Shown here: positions 9,790 to 19,110 of the stretch, one piece after another
Numbering within the stretch: the first letter of the stretch is position 1
Layout: each line of letters starts with the position of its first letter
Notes under the pieces: model-generated
What the model was told of the DNA's origin: nothing
What the model saw: only the letters and a program-made list of their open reading frames with translations
Database searches by the model: none
Program-made: the position numbers and the translations under genes
NCBI RefSeq assembly: GCF_000013025.1
Contig: NC_008358.1
Span: 3,596,001 to 3,660,000 of the forward strand
Length of the DNA: 64,000 nucleotides
From: Hyphomonas neptunium ATCC 15444
GTDB lineage: Bacteria; Pseudomonadota; Alphaproteobacteria; Caulobacterales; Hyphomonadaceae
Direction: 5' to 3'

Positions 9790-9884
9790 GCCCATCACTT
9801 CCCTGATTTCCAATGCTGGGGGTTGGATATACCTCATTGTGCACTGCGTCAAAGTCCGGCTGGCAGGTGCGGGGCAGCCCCAAA

Positions 9885-9921
9885 GAAAAAGCCCGGCACC
9901 CCAAGGGCACCGGGCTTTTTT
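9885..9921 (-). terminator. Bidirectional terminator after etfA
   Basis: A GC stem with agcccgg at 9890-9896 and ccgggct at 9910-9916. It has T runs on both strands: TTTTT reading minus at 9886-9890 and six T reading plus at 9916-9921. It separates etfBA from hbd. Confidence 0.8.
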
Positions 9922-9942
9922 GTTCGTTACCGTGGCTCCGGA

Positions 9943-10872
9943 TCAGAGCGCTTTGGTCAGTTCCGGAACGATGTTGAAGAGATCGCCGACCAGGCCGTAA
10001 TCGGCCACCTGGAAGATCGGGGCTTCTTCGTCCTTGTTGATCGCTACGATGATCTTGGAATCCTTCATGCCGGCAAGGTGCTGGATGGCGCCCGAGATGC
10101 CGATGGCGATGTAGAGTTCCGGCGCAACGATCTTGCCGGTCTGGCCGACCTGATAGTCGTTCGGAGCATACCCTGCGTCCACAGCAGCGCGCGAAGCGCC
10201 CACAGCGGCGCCAAGCTTGTCGGCGAGCGGGAAGATGACTTCCTGGAACTTCTCAGACGAGCCGAGCGCGCGGCCACCCGAGACGACGCGCTTGGCGCCG
10301 GCGAGTTCGGGACGATCCGACTTCACCATCTCTTCCGACACAAACTCCGATTTGAACGGACCGGCAGGCGCCGCCACGTCTTCCACCGAAGCCGAGCCAC
10401 CCATCTCTGCGGCGCCGAAAGCCGTACCGCGAACGGTGATGACTTTCTTGGCATCAGACGATTTGACGGTCTGGATGGCGTTACCGGCATAGATCGGACG
10501 CACAAAGGTCGACGCGTCTTCAATACCGATGATTTCAGAGATCTGCATCACGTCGAGCTTGGCCGCGATGCGCGGGGCAACGTTCTTGCCCGTGGTGGTG
10601 GCGGCAAAGAACACCGCGTCATAGCCTGACATAAGCGGCACAACGAGCGCTTCCATGGCTTCGGCAGTCTGCTTGCGCAGGCTCTCGCCTTCGGCTTTCA
10701 GCACTTTACGAACGCCGGTGATCTTGGCCGCTTCAGGCGCAACCGTACCGGCATTCTCACCGGCGACCAGCACGTCCACATCGCCGCCAAACTTGATTGC
10801 TGCGGTGACGACCTTGTGGGTCGCATCCGACAGGGCGCCGTGATGATGTTCTGCAATTACGAGGACGGCCAT
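9943..10872 (-). CDS. etfA: Electron transfer flavoprotein alpha subunit
   Basis: Alpha subunit (309 residues) of the FAD-containing electron carrier that takes electrons from acyl-CoA dehydrogenases and passes them to ETF-ubiquinone oxidoreductase. The C-terminal FAD-binding signature is present, running through [17 protein letters not shown] to [20 protein letters not shown]. The N-terminal half is the adenine-nucleotide-hydrolase-like domain. Its ATG overlaps the stop codon of etfB by one base (TAATG), so the two subunits are translationally coupled. An intrinsic terminator lies 20 bp downstream. Confidence 0.97.
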   Translation of the reverse strand: MAVLVIAEHHHGALSDATHKVVTAAIKFGGDVDVLVAGENAGTVAPEAAKITGVRKVLKAEGESLRKQTAEAMEALVVPLMSGYDAVFFAATTTGKNVAPRIAAKLDVMQISEIIGIEDASTFVRPIYAGNAIQTVKSSDAKKVITVRGTAFGAAEMGGSASVEDVAAPAGPFKSEFVSEEMVKSDRPELAGAKRVVSGGRALGSSEKFQEVIFPLADKLGAAVGASRAAVDAGYAPNDYQVGQTGKIVAPELYIAIGISGAIQHLAGMKDSKIIVAINKDEEAPIFQVADYGLVGDLFNIVPELTKAL

Positions 10873-11618
10873 TAAACAGCTCCCGCAGTCTTGAGTTTCG
10901 AAACCAGCGTCGCGACGTCTTCAACCTTGATACCGGCGCTGCGTGTCGGCGGCTCGGTGACCTTCACAACCGTGAGGCGCGGCGAAATGTCAACACCGTA
11001 AGCGTCAGGCGCTTTCTCGTCGATCGGCTTCTTCTTCGCCTTCATGATGTTGGGCAGCGAAGCGTAGCGCGGCTCGTTGAGGCGCAGGTCAACAGTGACA
11101 ACCGCCGGCAGGGCAAGTTTCACAGTCTGCAGACCGCCATCGACTTCGCGGGTCACCTTCAGCGCGTCGCCGTCTTTCTCGACCTTGAACGCGAAGGTGC
11201 CCTGCGGCCAATCCAGCAGCGCGGCCAGCATCTGGCCGGTCTGGTTGGAATCGTCGTCAATCGCCTGCTTGCCGACCAGAACCAGGTCAGGCTTTTCTTC
11301 TTCGGCGACCTTGGCGAGCAGCTTGGCAACCGCCAGCGGCTCAACCGTCGCGTCAGTCTTGATCAGGATGCCGCGATCGGCACCCATGGCGAGGGCGGTG
11401 CGGATCGTTTCCTGCGCCTGTTGCGGCCCGATGGAGACAACCACGATCTCGGTGGCAACGCCTGCTTCTTTCAGGCGAACGGCCTCCTCGACGGAGATTT
11501 CGTCGAAGGGGTTCATGGACATCTTGACGTTGGCGAGATCGACGCCGGTCTGGTCCGGCTTGACGCGGACCTTCACGTTATAATCGATGACGCGCTTGAC
11601 GGGCACGAGGACCTTCAT
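10872..11618 (-). CDS. etfB: Electron transfer flavoprotein beta subunit
   Basis: Beta subunit (248 residues) of the ETF heterodimer, which binds AMP structurally. Family landmarks are [18 protein letters not shown] at the start, [16 protein letters not shown], the [20 protein letters not shown] loop that docks with acyl-CoA dehydrogenases, and [21 protein letters not shown] near the C-terminus. It is the first gene of the etfBA pair. A promoter-like sequence and a perfect 14-bp palindrome lie 30-80 bp upstream, so transcription may be controlled there. Confidence 0.97.
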   Translation of the reverse strand: MKVLVPVKRVIDYNVKVRVKPDQTGVDLANVKMSMNPFDEISVEEAVRLKEAGVATEIVVVSIGPQQAQETIRTALAMGADRGILIKTDATVEPLAVAKLLAKVAEEEKPDLVLVGKQAIDDDSNQTGQMLAALLDWPQGTFAFKVEKDGDALKVTREVDGGLQTVKLALPAVVTVDLRLNEPRYASLPNIMKAKKKPIDEKAPDAYGVDISPRLTVVKVTEPPTRSAGIKVEDVATLVSKLKTAGAV

Positions 11619-11649
11619 GCGGGCGCTCCCAGGTTGGCTACGGTTTTTG

Positions 11650-11663
11650 GCACTTTAAAGTGC
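11650..11663. promoter_or_regulatory. 14-bp perfect palindrome upstream of etfB
   Basis: GCACTTTAAAGTGC is a perfect inverted repeat placed just downstream of the presumed -10 element of etfB and 31 bp before its start codon. A dyad overlapping the start of transcription is a usual place for a repressor operator, for example a TetR-family fatty-acid regulator. No regulator gene is adjacent. Confidence 0.45.
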
Positions 11664-11673
11664 GCTGTCCCTA

Positions 11674-11696
11674 CATATAGGGCGCCCCGCGCGCAA
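11674..11696 (-). promoter_or_regulatory. Candidate etfB promoter
   Basis: On the minus strand TTGCGC (11691-11696) and TATATG (11674-11679) are separated by 11 bp. The same pair TTGCGC/TATATG occurs before acnA with 15 bp spacing. The spacing here is short for the alphaproteobacterial consensus, so the call is tentative. Confidence 0.35.
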
Positions 11697-11746
11697 GGCT
11701 TGACGCTTACGTGAGGGTCAAATTGGCGCGGTTTATGCGCCCTCCC

Positions 11747-13000
11747 CTACTCCGGCGCTTCTCCGTTCATGGCCAACACTTCACCTGCCAGGTAGAGCGA
11801 GCCGCAGATCAGTAACCGGTCCGGGCGGCTGGCAGCGGCGGCCCGCATGGCGTCCTGAAAGCTAGTACAGGCCGTCACACGCAGGCCAGCCCGCGAGGCC
11901 GCCTGCGCAAGTTCAGCGGGCGGCATGGCCTGATGGCCCGGCGCATTTGGGCAGGTGAACACCTCGACGCCCAGCGGCGCAAACGGCACGAAAAACCCCG
12001 CCGAATCCTTGCTCGCCAGCATCGCCGAGACCAGCGCCGTCTTCCCGCCGAGCCCATCGAGATGCAGCGCAATTGCCCGCGCCGCATGGGGATTGTGTCC
12101 GCCATCGAGCCAGACCGGCAATCCGCCCGCCAGCGCCGTCACCGGCCCGTCCTTCAGCCGCTGCATCCGCGCCGGCCACACAGCCTCACGCGCGCCCTTG
12201 AAGATCGCCGCCTGATCAATCCGCACAGACTGCCCGAACAGCTGCATTGCCATCGCCGCCAGCGCGGCATTGGCCCGCTGATGGCGCCCACTCAGCGCAA
12301 CCTCCTCAGGCATTGCCTCGATGAAATGCGGTTTCAGCCGGTAAAGTGGCGCGCCCACTTCTGCCGCCCGCGCTGTAATCACGGCGTCGGCCACATCCTG
12401 CTGGATAGATGTCAGCGCCGGGCGCCCGGCCTTGATGATGCCCGCCTTCTCCGCCGCGATCCCGGCAAGATCAGTCCCAAGAAATTGCGCATGATCGTAG
12501 TCCACCGGCGTAATCACCGAGAGCGCTGGCGCGCCGATCACATTCGTCGCGTCATATTTCCCGCCAAGGCCCACTTCCAGGATCAGCACATCCGCTGGCA
12601 CTTCCGAGAAGGCCAGCAACGCAGCCGCTGTCGTCGCCTCGAAATGCGTGATCTGCCCGCCCCCGATGGCCTCAAACGTCCGGTCAAGCCAGCCGATCAG
12701 CGCCGCGTCTTCCACAAGCTTCCCGGCGAGCCGGATACGTTCATTGAACCGCACCAGATGCGGGCTGGTGAACACATGCACTTTCAGCCCCGCCGCTTCG
12801 GCCATCGCACGCATGAAGGCGCAGGTAGACCCCTTCCCGTTCGTGCCCGCTACATGGATTACCGGCGGCAGACGGTCCTGCGGACGGCCCAGCGCGTCGA
12901 GCGCATGCTCGATGCGCCCGAGCGAAAGCTCGATAGTATCGGGATAGAGGCCTTCAAACCGCTTCAGCGCGGCATCAACGGCCGGTGAATTGCCGCTCAA
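11747..13000 (-). CDS. folC: Folylpolyglutamate synthase/dihydrofolate synthase
   Basis: A 417-residue Mur-ligase-like enzyme that joins glutamate to dihydropteroate and to folates in the cytoplasm. The ATP loop VAGTNGKGSTCAFM is at about residues 49-62, followed by TSPHLVRFNERIR, the VEVGLGGKYDATNV region and WLDGGHNPHAA in the C-terminal half. The start is a TTG whose bases TTGA overlap the accD stop codon, so translation is probably coupled. It closes the trpFB-cutA-trpA-accD-folC run, the standard alphaproteobacterial order of accD and folC. Confidence 0.95.
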   Translation of the reverse strand: MSGNSPAVDAALKRFEGLYPDTIELSLGRIEHALDALGRPQDRLPPVIHVAGTNGKGSTCAFMRAMAEAAGLKVHVFTSPHLVRFNERIRLAGKLVEDAALIGWLDRTFEAIGGGQITHFEATTAAALLAFSEVPADVLILEVGLGGKYDATNVIGAPALSVITPVDYDHAQFLGTDLAGIAAEKAGIIKAGRPALTSIQQDVADAVITARAAEVGAPLYRLKPHFIEAMPEEVALSGRHQRANAALAAMAMQLFGQSVRIDQAAIFKGAREAVWPARMQRLKDGPVTALAGGLPVWLDGGHNPHAARAIALHLDGLGGKTALVSAMLASKDSAGFFVPFAPLGVEVFTCPNAPGHQAMPPAELAQAASRAGLRVTACTSFQDAMRAAAASRPDRLLICGSLYLAGEVLAMNGEAPE

Positions 13001-13977
13001 TCAGGCTTGACCTTCGGCTCGGGCGGCTTGGGCGCATGCGTTTTTGGCGGCGTCAGCTGCAGCGTCGAGCGATCATCCCGCCGGCGCGACATCGGCAGCA
13101 GATGGCCCAGCACACGCGCAACCGTTGCTTTCAGTTTGCGCCGGTCAACGACAATATCCACCTGGCCTTTTTCGCGCAGGAATTCAGACCGCTGAAAGCC
13201 CTTAGGCAGGCTCTCGCGGATCGTCTGCTCAATCACGCGCGGCCCGGAAAACGCAATCATCGCGCCCGGCTCGGCAATGTGAACATCGCCCAGCATCGCA
13301 TAAGAGGCCGACACCCCGCCCGAAGTCGGGTCCGTCAGCACCACCACATAGGGCAGCTTCGCGTCGGCCAGATCATTGATCGCCAGCGTGGTGCGCGGCA
13401 TCTGCATCAGGCTCAGCGTGCCCTCCTGCATCCGCGCTCCGCCCGAAGCGGTGCAGACCACAAAAGCAGATTTCCGCGCCAGGGCGAGCTGCGCGGCGGT
13501 AATGAACGCCTCGCCCGCTGCCATGCCGAGCGATCCGCCCATGAATTCGAAATCCTGCACCAGCACGACCGCGGGAACCCCGCCAATCTTGCCATACGCG
13601 GCCACCATGCAGTCTTCCTGCAAAAGCGGCGCGCCGCCGTCTTCGGTTTCCTTGATGTCGCGATTGAGGATCTTCGCCTTGGCCGCCTTCAGGCGCGCCG
13701 GATAAGGCTTGTCATCCTTGAATTTCAGCGGGTCGAGCGGCACCTGCGGCAGCGAAATCGGCTCCCAGCGCTCGTCATCAAACAGAATGCGGAACCGCAT
13801 GCGGGGCGAGATGCGAAGATGCGCGCCCGCCGGCGTCACATACCAGCTCTGCTCAAGATCATTGCGATAGATCAGCTCGCCCGAAGCAGGACATTTCACC
13901 CACAGATCGTCCGGCGTGTCCTTCTTGGACATCATCGTCTTGAGGCCGGGCGGCGTTACCTTGTTGATCCAGTTCAT
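12997..13977 (-). CDS. accD: Acetyl-CoA carboxylase carboxyltransferase beta subunit
   Basis: The 326-residue beta subunit of carboxyltransferase, which with AccA moves the carboxyl group from biotin to acetyl-CoA to make malonyl-CoA for fatty-acid synthesis. The crotonase-like core is intact, with the GGSLGMAAGEAF and SGGARMQEGTLSLMQM signatures. The N-terminal zinc ribbon is degenerate: of the four cysteines only the first remains (CPASG), and the second pair reads VTPAGAH. Loss of these cysteines is, as I recall, seen in other alphaproteobacterial AccD proteins, so it is not taken as a defect. It lies downstream of trpA and overlaps folC by 4 bp. Confidence 0.95.
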   Translation of the reverse strand: MNWINKVTPPGLKTMMSKKDTPDDLWVKCPASGELIYRNDLEQSWYVTPAGAHLRISPRMRFRILFDDERWEPISLPQVPLDPLKFKDDKPYPARLKAAKAKILNRDIKETEDGGAPLLQEDCMVAAYGKIGGVPAVVLVQDFEFMGGSLGMAAGEAFITAAQLALARKSAFVVCTASGGARMQEGTLSLMQMPRTTLAINDLADAKLPYVVVLTDPTSGGVSASYAMLGDVHIAEPGAMIAFSGPRVIEQTIRESLPKGFQRSEFLREKGQVDIVVDRRKLKATVARVLGHLLPMSRRRDDRSTLQLTPPKTHAPKPPEPKVKPD

Positions 13978-14007
13978 CTGAAGATGTCTCCCGATTTCCC
14001 GGCGGTA

Positions 14008-14835
14008 TCAGCCTTTGGACACGCCTGCGAGCGCGCGGCGCAGTTCTCCTGCAAGCTCGCCCATTGCGGGTGCCGCCGTCTCAAACTTCCCAGATTCATG
14101 CGCATCCTGCGCCTTTTCCACAAAAGCCGAACCAACCACCACCCCGTCGGCAATCTTAGCCATTTCTACGGCTTGTGCACCATTTTTTACACCAAAACCG
14201 ACACAAACCGGCAAACCGGACACCTTCCGGACCATCGCCACTTTCCCAGCAATGGCTGCAGGATCAGCGCTTCCCGACCCCGTCACACCCGTCACCGCTA
14301 CAAAGTAGATAAAGCCCGACGCCCCATCGGCAACCTTTGCAGCGCGCGCCTCGTCGGTCGTTGGCGTCGCCAGGCGGATCACCGAAAGACCGCGCTTGCT
14401 GTAGATCTCGCGCAGACCCGCATCTTCCTCGGGCGGAAGGTCCACGATGATCGAGCCATCAATCCCGGCGTCCGCGGCGGCCTCGGCAAAAACCTCATAC
14501 CCCATGGAATGGATCGGATTGGCATAGCCCATCAGGATCAGCGGCGTCGTCTGATCATCCTTCCGGAAACGCGCAGCCAGCGCCAGCACATCGGTCAGCT
14601 TCGTGCCGTTGGCCAGCGCGCGAAGGCCCGCCCGCTGGATGGCCGGGCCATCCGCCATCGGATCGGTGAACGGCGCGCCCAGCTCGATAATGTCAGCGCC
14701 ATTGTCACGCAGCGCGCACATCGCCGTATAGCTCTCTTCAAGGCTCGGATCGCCCGCCATCAGATAGGTGACAAGCGCAGCCCGGTTTTCGCCCTTCGCT
14801 TTGGCGAAGGCGGCTTCAATTCTTTCCCGGCCCAT
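14008..14835 (-). CDS. trpA: Tryptophan synthase alpha chain
   Basis: A 275-residue TIM-barrel subunit that cleaves indole-3-glycerol phosphate and channels indole to TrpB. The catalytic glutamate lies in DIIELGAPFTDPMADGP and the second catalytic acid in DGSIIVDLPPEED; the phosphate-binding GFGVKNGAQA is near the C-terminus. The ATG at 14835 is chosen: it lies two bases after the cutA stop codon and starts MGRERIEAAF, like other TrpA proteins. An upstream in-frame start would run into cutA. trpA is separated from trpB by cutA, which is unusual. Confidence 0.95.
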   Translation of the reverse strand: MGRERIEAAFAKAKGENRAALVTYLMAGDPSLEESYTAMCALRDNGADIIELGAPFTDPMADGPAIQRAGLRALANGTKLTDVLALAARFRKDDQTTPLILMGYANPIHSMGYEVFAEAAADAGIDGSIIVDLPPEEDAGLREIYSKRGLSVIRLATPTTDEARAAKVADGASGFIYFVAVTGVTGSGSADPAAIAGKVAMVRKVSGLPVCVGFGVKNGAQAVEMAKIADGVVVGSAFVEKAQDAHESGKFETAAPAMGELAGELRRALAGVSKG

Positions 14836-14837
14836 TT

Positions 14838-15158
14838 TCAGCTTTCCGTATTCTCGATCGCCCACGCTTCGTAGGCGGAACTTACATGTGTGAGCGGCAT
14901 CGCCACGATCGCCGGCACATCATAGGGGTGAACGCGCTGGACCAGCGCATCGATCTTGCCCCAGTTTGCCTCGGGCGCCTTGAGCCAGAGAATGAACTCG
15001 AAAGACTGCTCGATCACACCCTTCCAGCGATAGGTGGACGAAACCGGCCCCTCCAGATTGGCGCAGGCCGCCAGGCGATGCTCAAGGGCCACTTCTGCAA
15101 TATCTTCAGCCACGCGGCGCGAAGGGCATGTAATGCGCACAAGGATGAGATTGCTCAT
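14838..15158 (-). CDS. cutA: CutA-family divalent-cation tolerance protein
   Basis: A 106-residue PII-like trimeric protein of the CutA family. Landmarks are [17 protein letters not shown] near residue 35-50 and the [13 protein letters not shown] segment near residue 80-92, both diagnostic of CutA. Copper tolerance was the original assignment, but the cellular role is still debated. The ATG at 15158 overlaps the trpB stop codon (ATGA), and the stop codon is two bases before trpA, so cutA is embedded in the trp operon and must be co-translated with trpB and trpA. Confidence 0.92.
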   Translation of the reverse strand: MSNLILVRITCPSRRVAEDIAEVALEHRLAACANLEGPVSSTYRWKGVIEQSFEFILWLKAPEANWGKIDALVQRVHPYDVPAIVAMPLTHVSSAYEAWAIENTES

Positions 15159-16369
15159 ACATCCACTCCCAGCGCCTTGGCGACGGAGAACACATCCTTG
15201 TCCCCGCGCCCGCACATGTTGAGGATCAGCAGGCCGTCCTTGCCCAGATCCTTTGCCACCTCGCCGACCCGCGCGATCGCGTGCGAAGGCTCCAGCGCCG
15301 GAATGATGCCTTCAAGCCGCGTGCAGAGCTGGAACGCATCAAGCGCCTCCTTGTCCGTACACGACAGATATTCAGCCCTTCCCGCATCGCGCAGGAAGGC
15401 GTGCTCCGGGCCAATGCCGGGATAATCCAGGCCTGCCGAAATCGAATGCGCGTCAATGATCTGACCATCATCGGTCTGCAGCAGATATGTCCGGTTGCCA
15501 TGCAGGATGCCGGGCTTGCCACCGTTCAGCGCAGCGGCATGCTCTCCGGTCTCGATGCCATGCCCGGCCGCTTCCACGCCAATCAGGCGCACGCCCTCAT
15601 CCTCGATGAAAGGATGGAAGAGGCCAATCGCGTTGGAGCCGCCCCCGATGCACGCCATCACAGCGTCCGGCAGGCGCCCTTCCCGCTCGAGAATCTGCGC
15701 GCGCGCTTCCTTGCCGATGATGGACTGGAAATCACGCACCATCTCCGGATAGGGGTGCGGGCCGGCCGCCGTGCCGATGCAATAGAAGGTGTCATCCACA
15801 TTCGTCACCCAGTCGCGCAGGGCTTCGTTCATCGCATCTTTCAGCGTGCCCGTGCCTGAGGAAACCGGAACAATCTGCGCGCCCAGAAGGCGCATCCGGA
15901 ACACGTTGGGTTTCTGGCGCTCCACATCGGTCTCGCCCATGAACACCACGCAATCGAGGCCAAAGCGGGCACAGATCGTGGCTGTTGCCACGCCGTGCTG
16001 GCCCGCGCCGGTTTCGGCAATGATACGCTTCTTGCCCATCCGCCGCGCCAGCAGCACCTGACCCAGGCAGTTGTTGATCTTGTGCGCGCCGGTGTGATTG
16101 AGCTCATCGCGTTTGAAATAGATTTTCGCTCCGCCGAAATGCTCGGTCAGGCGCTCAGCGAAATACAGCGGCGACGGGCGGCCCACATAATGGGCCCACA
16201 AATCGTCCATCTCCGCCTTGAAAGCCGGGTCCTGCTTGGCCGCGCGATATTCACGCTCCAGATCCAGGATCAGCGGCATCAGCGTCTCGGCCACATACCG
16301 TCCGCCAAATTCACCAAACCGGCCATTTGCGTCCGGCCATTGATCCCAGGTATTGCGCAGGTCCATCAC
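15155..16369 (-). CDS. trpB: Tryptophan synthase beta chain
   Basis: A 404-residue PLP enzyme that condenses indole with serine to give tryptophan. The PLP lysine is in the signature [11 protein letters not shown] at about residue 90-100 (HKINN), and the phosphate-binding glycine-rich loop [10 protein letters not shown] is at about 230. Length matches the TrpB1 family. It lies 35 bp after trpF and overlaps the downstream cutA by 4 bp on the minus strand. No leader peptide or attenuator is visible upstream of trpF. Confidence 0.97.
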   Translation of the reverse strand: MMDLRNTWDQWPDANGRFGEFGGRYVAETLMPLILDLEREYRAAKQDPAFKAEMDDLWAHYVGRPSPLYFAERLTEHFGGAKIYFKRDELNHTGAHKINNCLGQVLLARRMGKKRIIAETGAGQHGVATATICARFGLDCVVFMGETDVERQKPNVFRMRLLGAQIVPVSSGTGTLKDAMNEALRDWVTNVDDTFYCIGTAAGPHPYPEMVRDFQSIIGKEARAQILEREGRLPDAVMACIGGGSNAIGLFHPFIEDEGVRLIGVEAAGHGIETGEHAAALNGGKPGILHGNRTYLLQTDDGQIIDAHSISAGLDYPGIGPEHAFLRDAGRAEYLSCTDKEALDAFQLCTRLEGIIPALEPSHAIARVGEVAKDLGKDGLLILNMCGRGDKDVFSVAKALGVDV

Positions 16370-16404
16370 TTTTCCTCTGATTCCCGCTGCGCGATGAATC
16401 GCGC

Positions 16405-17040
16405 TCAGGGCTGCTCACTTGCCTTCGCAGCGCGGATGAACGCGCGGACGAGTTCCCTGTCCTTTAGCCCCCGGATACGCTCGACGCCAGAGGACACATC
16501 CACGCCGGGCGCACCCGTCGCAGCAATGGCTTCCGCCACATTCTCCGGTGTCAGACCGCCTGCCAGCAGCCAGGGCTTGGGCGCCGTCCAACCCTTGAGG
16601 ATCGACCAGTCAAACGCCGCGCCATGCCCGCCGGCAATGGTGGCGCCTTCTGGCGGCTTGGCGTCCAGAAGAAGTCCGTCGATGTCCGGAAATGTCCCGA
16701 TTTGTCCCAGATTGTCACGGGTTTGTACGCCGATGGCCTTCCAGATGGCGCATCCTGTCAGGCTTTTGAGCTCTGCAGCGCGGGCCGGCGTTTCCTGCCC
16801 GTGCAACTGAAGAATGGGGAACCCCAGGGCGGCAACCGCCTGCGCCTCAGCGTCAGACGGGTCAACCATCAACGCGACAGGGGTGGCCTTCCCCACTGAA
16901 AGTAAAAGGGTTTCTGCCGCCGCCAGCGTCACCTGCCGCACACTCGGCGCAAACACAAAGCCGACCCAGTCCGCCCCCTCACGGGCAGCAAACGCCACCA
17001 TATCCGGATCTTTGAGCCCGCAGATCTTAACCTTCGCCAT
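16405..17040 (-). CDS. trpF: Phosphoribosylanthranilate isomerase
   Basis: A 211-residue TIM-barrel enzyme that isomerises N-(5'-phosphoribosyl)anthranilate in tryptophan synthesis. The N-terminal VKICGLKD carries the catalytic cysteine, and the catalytic aspartate lies in the [15 protein letters not shown] phosphate-binding region near residue 185-200. [14 protein letters not shown] is also typical. It is the first gene of the trpFB-cutA-trpA-accD-folC run; the tRNA-Ser gene lies 57 bp upstream on the same strand. Confidence 0.95.
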   Translation of the reverse strand: MAKVKICGLKDPDMVAFAAREGADWVGFVFAPSVRQVTLAAAETLLLSVGKATPVALMVDPSDAEAQAVAALGFPILQLHGQETPARAAELKSLTGCAIWKAIGVQTRDNLGQIGTFPDIDGLLLDAKPPEGATIAGGHGAAFDWSILKGWTAPKPWLLAGGLTPENVAEAIAATGAPGVDVSSGVERIRGLKDRELVRAFIRAAKASEQP

Positions 17041-17096
17041 AACAGCCCGTTACGCCAGAGCCCGGCGGCCGTCCACGTGCATTTCAGCAGAATGAC

Positions 17097-17184
17097 TGGC
17101 GGAGAGACAGGGATTCGAACCCTGGAGACGTTGCCGTCTACACACTTTCCAGGCGTGCGCCTTCGACCACTCGGCCACCTCTCC
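17097..17184 (-). tRNA. tRNA-Ser (anticodon GGA)
   Basis: An 88-base class II tRNA including an encoded CCA end. The acceptor stem pairs GGAGAGG with TCTCTCC. The D arm, a TGGAAAG anticodon loop with GGA, a long serine-type variable arm and the GGTTCGAATCC T arm are all present. It reads UCC/UCU serine codons. Confidence 0.95.
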
Positions 17185-17302
17185 ATTCCAGCCCGCGAGC
17201 AGGAAGCGAGCGAGATACCGGATGACCCGCCGCCCCGCAAGCGTGTGATTGCCATAAAACTCATCAATCCCCATATCCTGGGTCAGAGAAGGAACCCCGC
17301 CC

Positions 17303-17953
17303 ATGCTCTTCATGAAGAAAAACCTCGACCTGCCGACCGCCGAAACCGCCCTGAAAGGCCGCAGCATTGCGATTCCGACGGCAGACACCCACTTCGTATT
17401 TGGCCGGCCGCTGAATGCGCCCCCACCCGAAGGGATTGAGACGGCGATCTTTGGCCTCGGCTGTTTTTGGGGCGCCGAGCGCATTTTCTGGAAAACGCCC
17501 GGCGTCTGGCTCACCCGCGTTGGCTATGCTGGCGGCATCACGCCCAACCCCACCTATGAAGAAGTCTGCTCCGGCCGCACTGGCCATACCGAGATTGTGG
17601 AGGTCCAGTTCGACCCCAAAGAGGTCAGCTTTGCGGCCCTGGTCAAACTCTTCCTCGAAAGCCATGACCCGACCCAGGGCATGCGTCAGGGCAATGACAT
17701 CGGCACCCAATACCGCTCCGCGATCTATTTCCGCTCCCCTGAGCAAGAAGCCACTGCAAGGCAGATGATCACCGAGTATGAAAAGGCGCTCGCCGCCTCC
17801 GGCCACCGGGAAAAGGTCACCAGCGAAGTCAAACCGCTCGATACGCTGTATCTGGCCGAAGATTACCACCAGCAATATCTGGCGAAGAACCCCAACGGCT
17901 ATTGCGGCATCGGCGGCACAGGCGTCAGCTGCCCCCTGCCCCAGACCGCTTAG
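17303..17953 (+). CDS. msrA: Peptide methionine sulfoxide reductase MsrA (cytoplasmic form)
   Basis: A 216-residue MsrA that reduces methionine-S-sulfoxide in proteins. The catalytic cysteine is in GCFWGAER at about residue 54, followed by [28 protein letters not shown]. The C-terminus has [14 protein letters not shown] with two resolving cysteines, as in thioredoxin-recycled MsrA. It has no signal peptide, unlike the second MsrA at 36144-36761. A second in-frame ATG three codons later is an alternative start. It converges on the unknown gene at 17969. Confidence 0.93.
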   Translation: MLFMKKNLDLPTAETALKGRSIAIPTADTHFVFGRPLNAPPPEGIETAIFGLGCFWGAERIFWKTPGVWLTRVGYAGGITPNPTYEEVCSGRTGHTEIVEVQFDPKEVSFAALVKLFLESHDPTQGMRQGNDIGTQYRSAIYFRSPEQEATARQMITEYEKALAASGHREKVTSEVKPLDTLYLAEDYHQQYLAKNPNGYCGIGGTGVSCPLPQTA

Positions 17954-17968
17954 GGGCGGCCTGAAGTA

Positions 17969-19030
17969 TCAGGAGCCGAAGTTAAGCGAAAACCGCTTGC
18001 GGGACTCAATCATCGACTGCGCCTTGAACAGGGCGTCGGATGCGGATTGGGCCCGCAGGATCATCGGATCAGCGCGCAGACCTTCAACAGCCTGGGAAAG
18101 CTGTGTGATCGCTTCACGCACCACATTCTGATCGAACTGCTTCTCCGCGCGCACAATCAGCGCACGGCCCAGCTCCAGCCGCGCCTGCAGCACGCGGCCT
18201 GTGTCCGCCGCCTCACTGGCAGCCTCCAGATGCTTGCGGCGCATCACGATCACCTTGTCGAGCGCGGAGACATCGCCAAGCTCCTCGGCAACCCGCACGC
18301 CCGAAGCGCAGAAATCGGCCTCGATCTCGGCGCGAAGCGCTTGAGAAATGGCCGGATCGCCCGCCAGCAGGGAATCCAGGTCATTCGCCAGCAGCCGGAT
18401 TTTCTCCGCCCGGAAGGCCTGAGGATCGCTGAGCGCGGGCTGAAGCTGCTTGGTCACGAGGTAGGCCACAGCGCGGGCGAGGTCATCGGTGCGCACTTTG
18501 CGGGAGCCAGGAAGCGCCAGGGTAAACAGGCGCGCCTCGCTCGCTGTAAGCCCGCCGCCCCGGCTGAGACCATGCAGTTCAAGGCCGCGCTCACCATTAC
18601 CGGTCCGGCTTGCCCAGAGGAACATGTCTGCGTCCGCTGTCGCCATCCGCTTGCGCGCGCGGACGATGGCGCGGCTTTCAAGCCCGCCCTTCATCGTACC
18701 CATAGGCACAAGGCTGAATGGCGCGCCAAAGCTGAAGATGGGAAGATATTGCGACAGCGCGCTTTCAAGCCATTTACCGGCTGCGCGGTCCTTTGGCGGC
18801 GATGAAATCAGGATGCGGAAACCCGGCGCATTGCGCCGGCGCGCGCCACGCGCCTTGCCTTCGTTGGCAAGCGAGCCGACGGCGCGGATTACCAGCCGCA
18901 GCAACCAGATCAGCAGCGCCAGACCGGTGAGCACAACCATGGCCGCGCCAAACAGCATGAGCCAGTCGGCGCCCGGCACGTGCGTCATCAGCCAGGTTTC
19001 TGCGGTTTTCGCCCATCCTGAGATCGACAT
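17969..19030 (-). CDS. Membrane-anchored protein of unknown function
   Basis: I do not recognise this 353-residue protein. A hydrophobic helix at about residues 22-47 is followed by a basic segment (KARGARRRNAPG), giving one membrane anchor with most of the chain probably in the cytoplasm. Residues 70-170 form an alternating alpha/beta region beginning FRILISSPPKD and including ADADMFLWASRTG, loosely like the small domain found before TPR repeats in some regulatory proteins. Residues 180-340 are helical and TPR-like in pattern, with charged Ala/Leu/Arg helices. It diverges from gluQRS by 80 bp. No catalytic motif is visible. Confidence 0.75.
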   Translation of the reverse strand: MSISGWAKTAETWLMTHVPGADWLMLFGAAMVVLTGLALLIWLLRLVIRAVGSLANEGKARGARRRNAPGFRILISSPPKDRAAGKWLESALSQYLPIFSFGAPFSLVPMGTMKGGLESRAIVRARKRMATADADMFLWASRTGNGERGLELHGLSRGGGLTASEARLFTLALPGSRKVRTDDLARAVAYLVTKQLQPALSDPQAFRAEKIRLLANDLDSLLAGDPAISQALRAEIEADFCASGVRVAEELGDVSALDKVIVMRRKHLEAASEAADTGRVLQARLELGRALIVRAEKQFDQNVVREAITQLSQAVEGLRADPMILRAQSASDALFKAQSMIESRKRFSLNFGS

Positions 19031-19110
19031 CAGAGTTTACCTTATCTGGTTCAAGGCGATACGTTTCCTGCCAGTTCCTTGCAACAGGGAAACGCCGCTA
19101 AAGGACGCCG

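Noticed and set aside
9043..10629. 528-codon plus-strand ORF opposite hbd and etfA
   Set aside because: Antisense shadow across two genes and their terminator, which a real gene would not span.
12985..14874. 629-codon plus-strand ORF opposite accD and trpA
   Set aside because: Antisense to two conserved genes; no recognisable motifs and an Arg/His-rich composition.
17077..17439. 120-codon ORF crossing the tRNA-Ser gene
   Set aside because: It includes the reverse complement of the tRNA (the known spurious GETGIRTLE-type peptide) and overlaps msrA in another frame.
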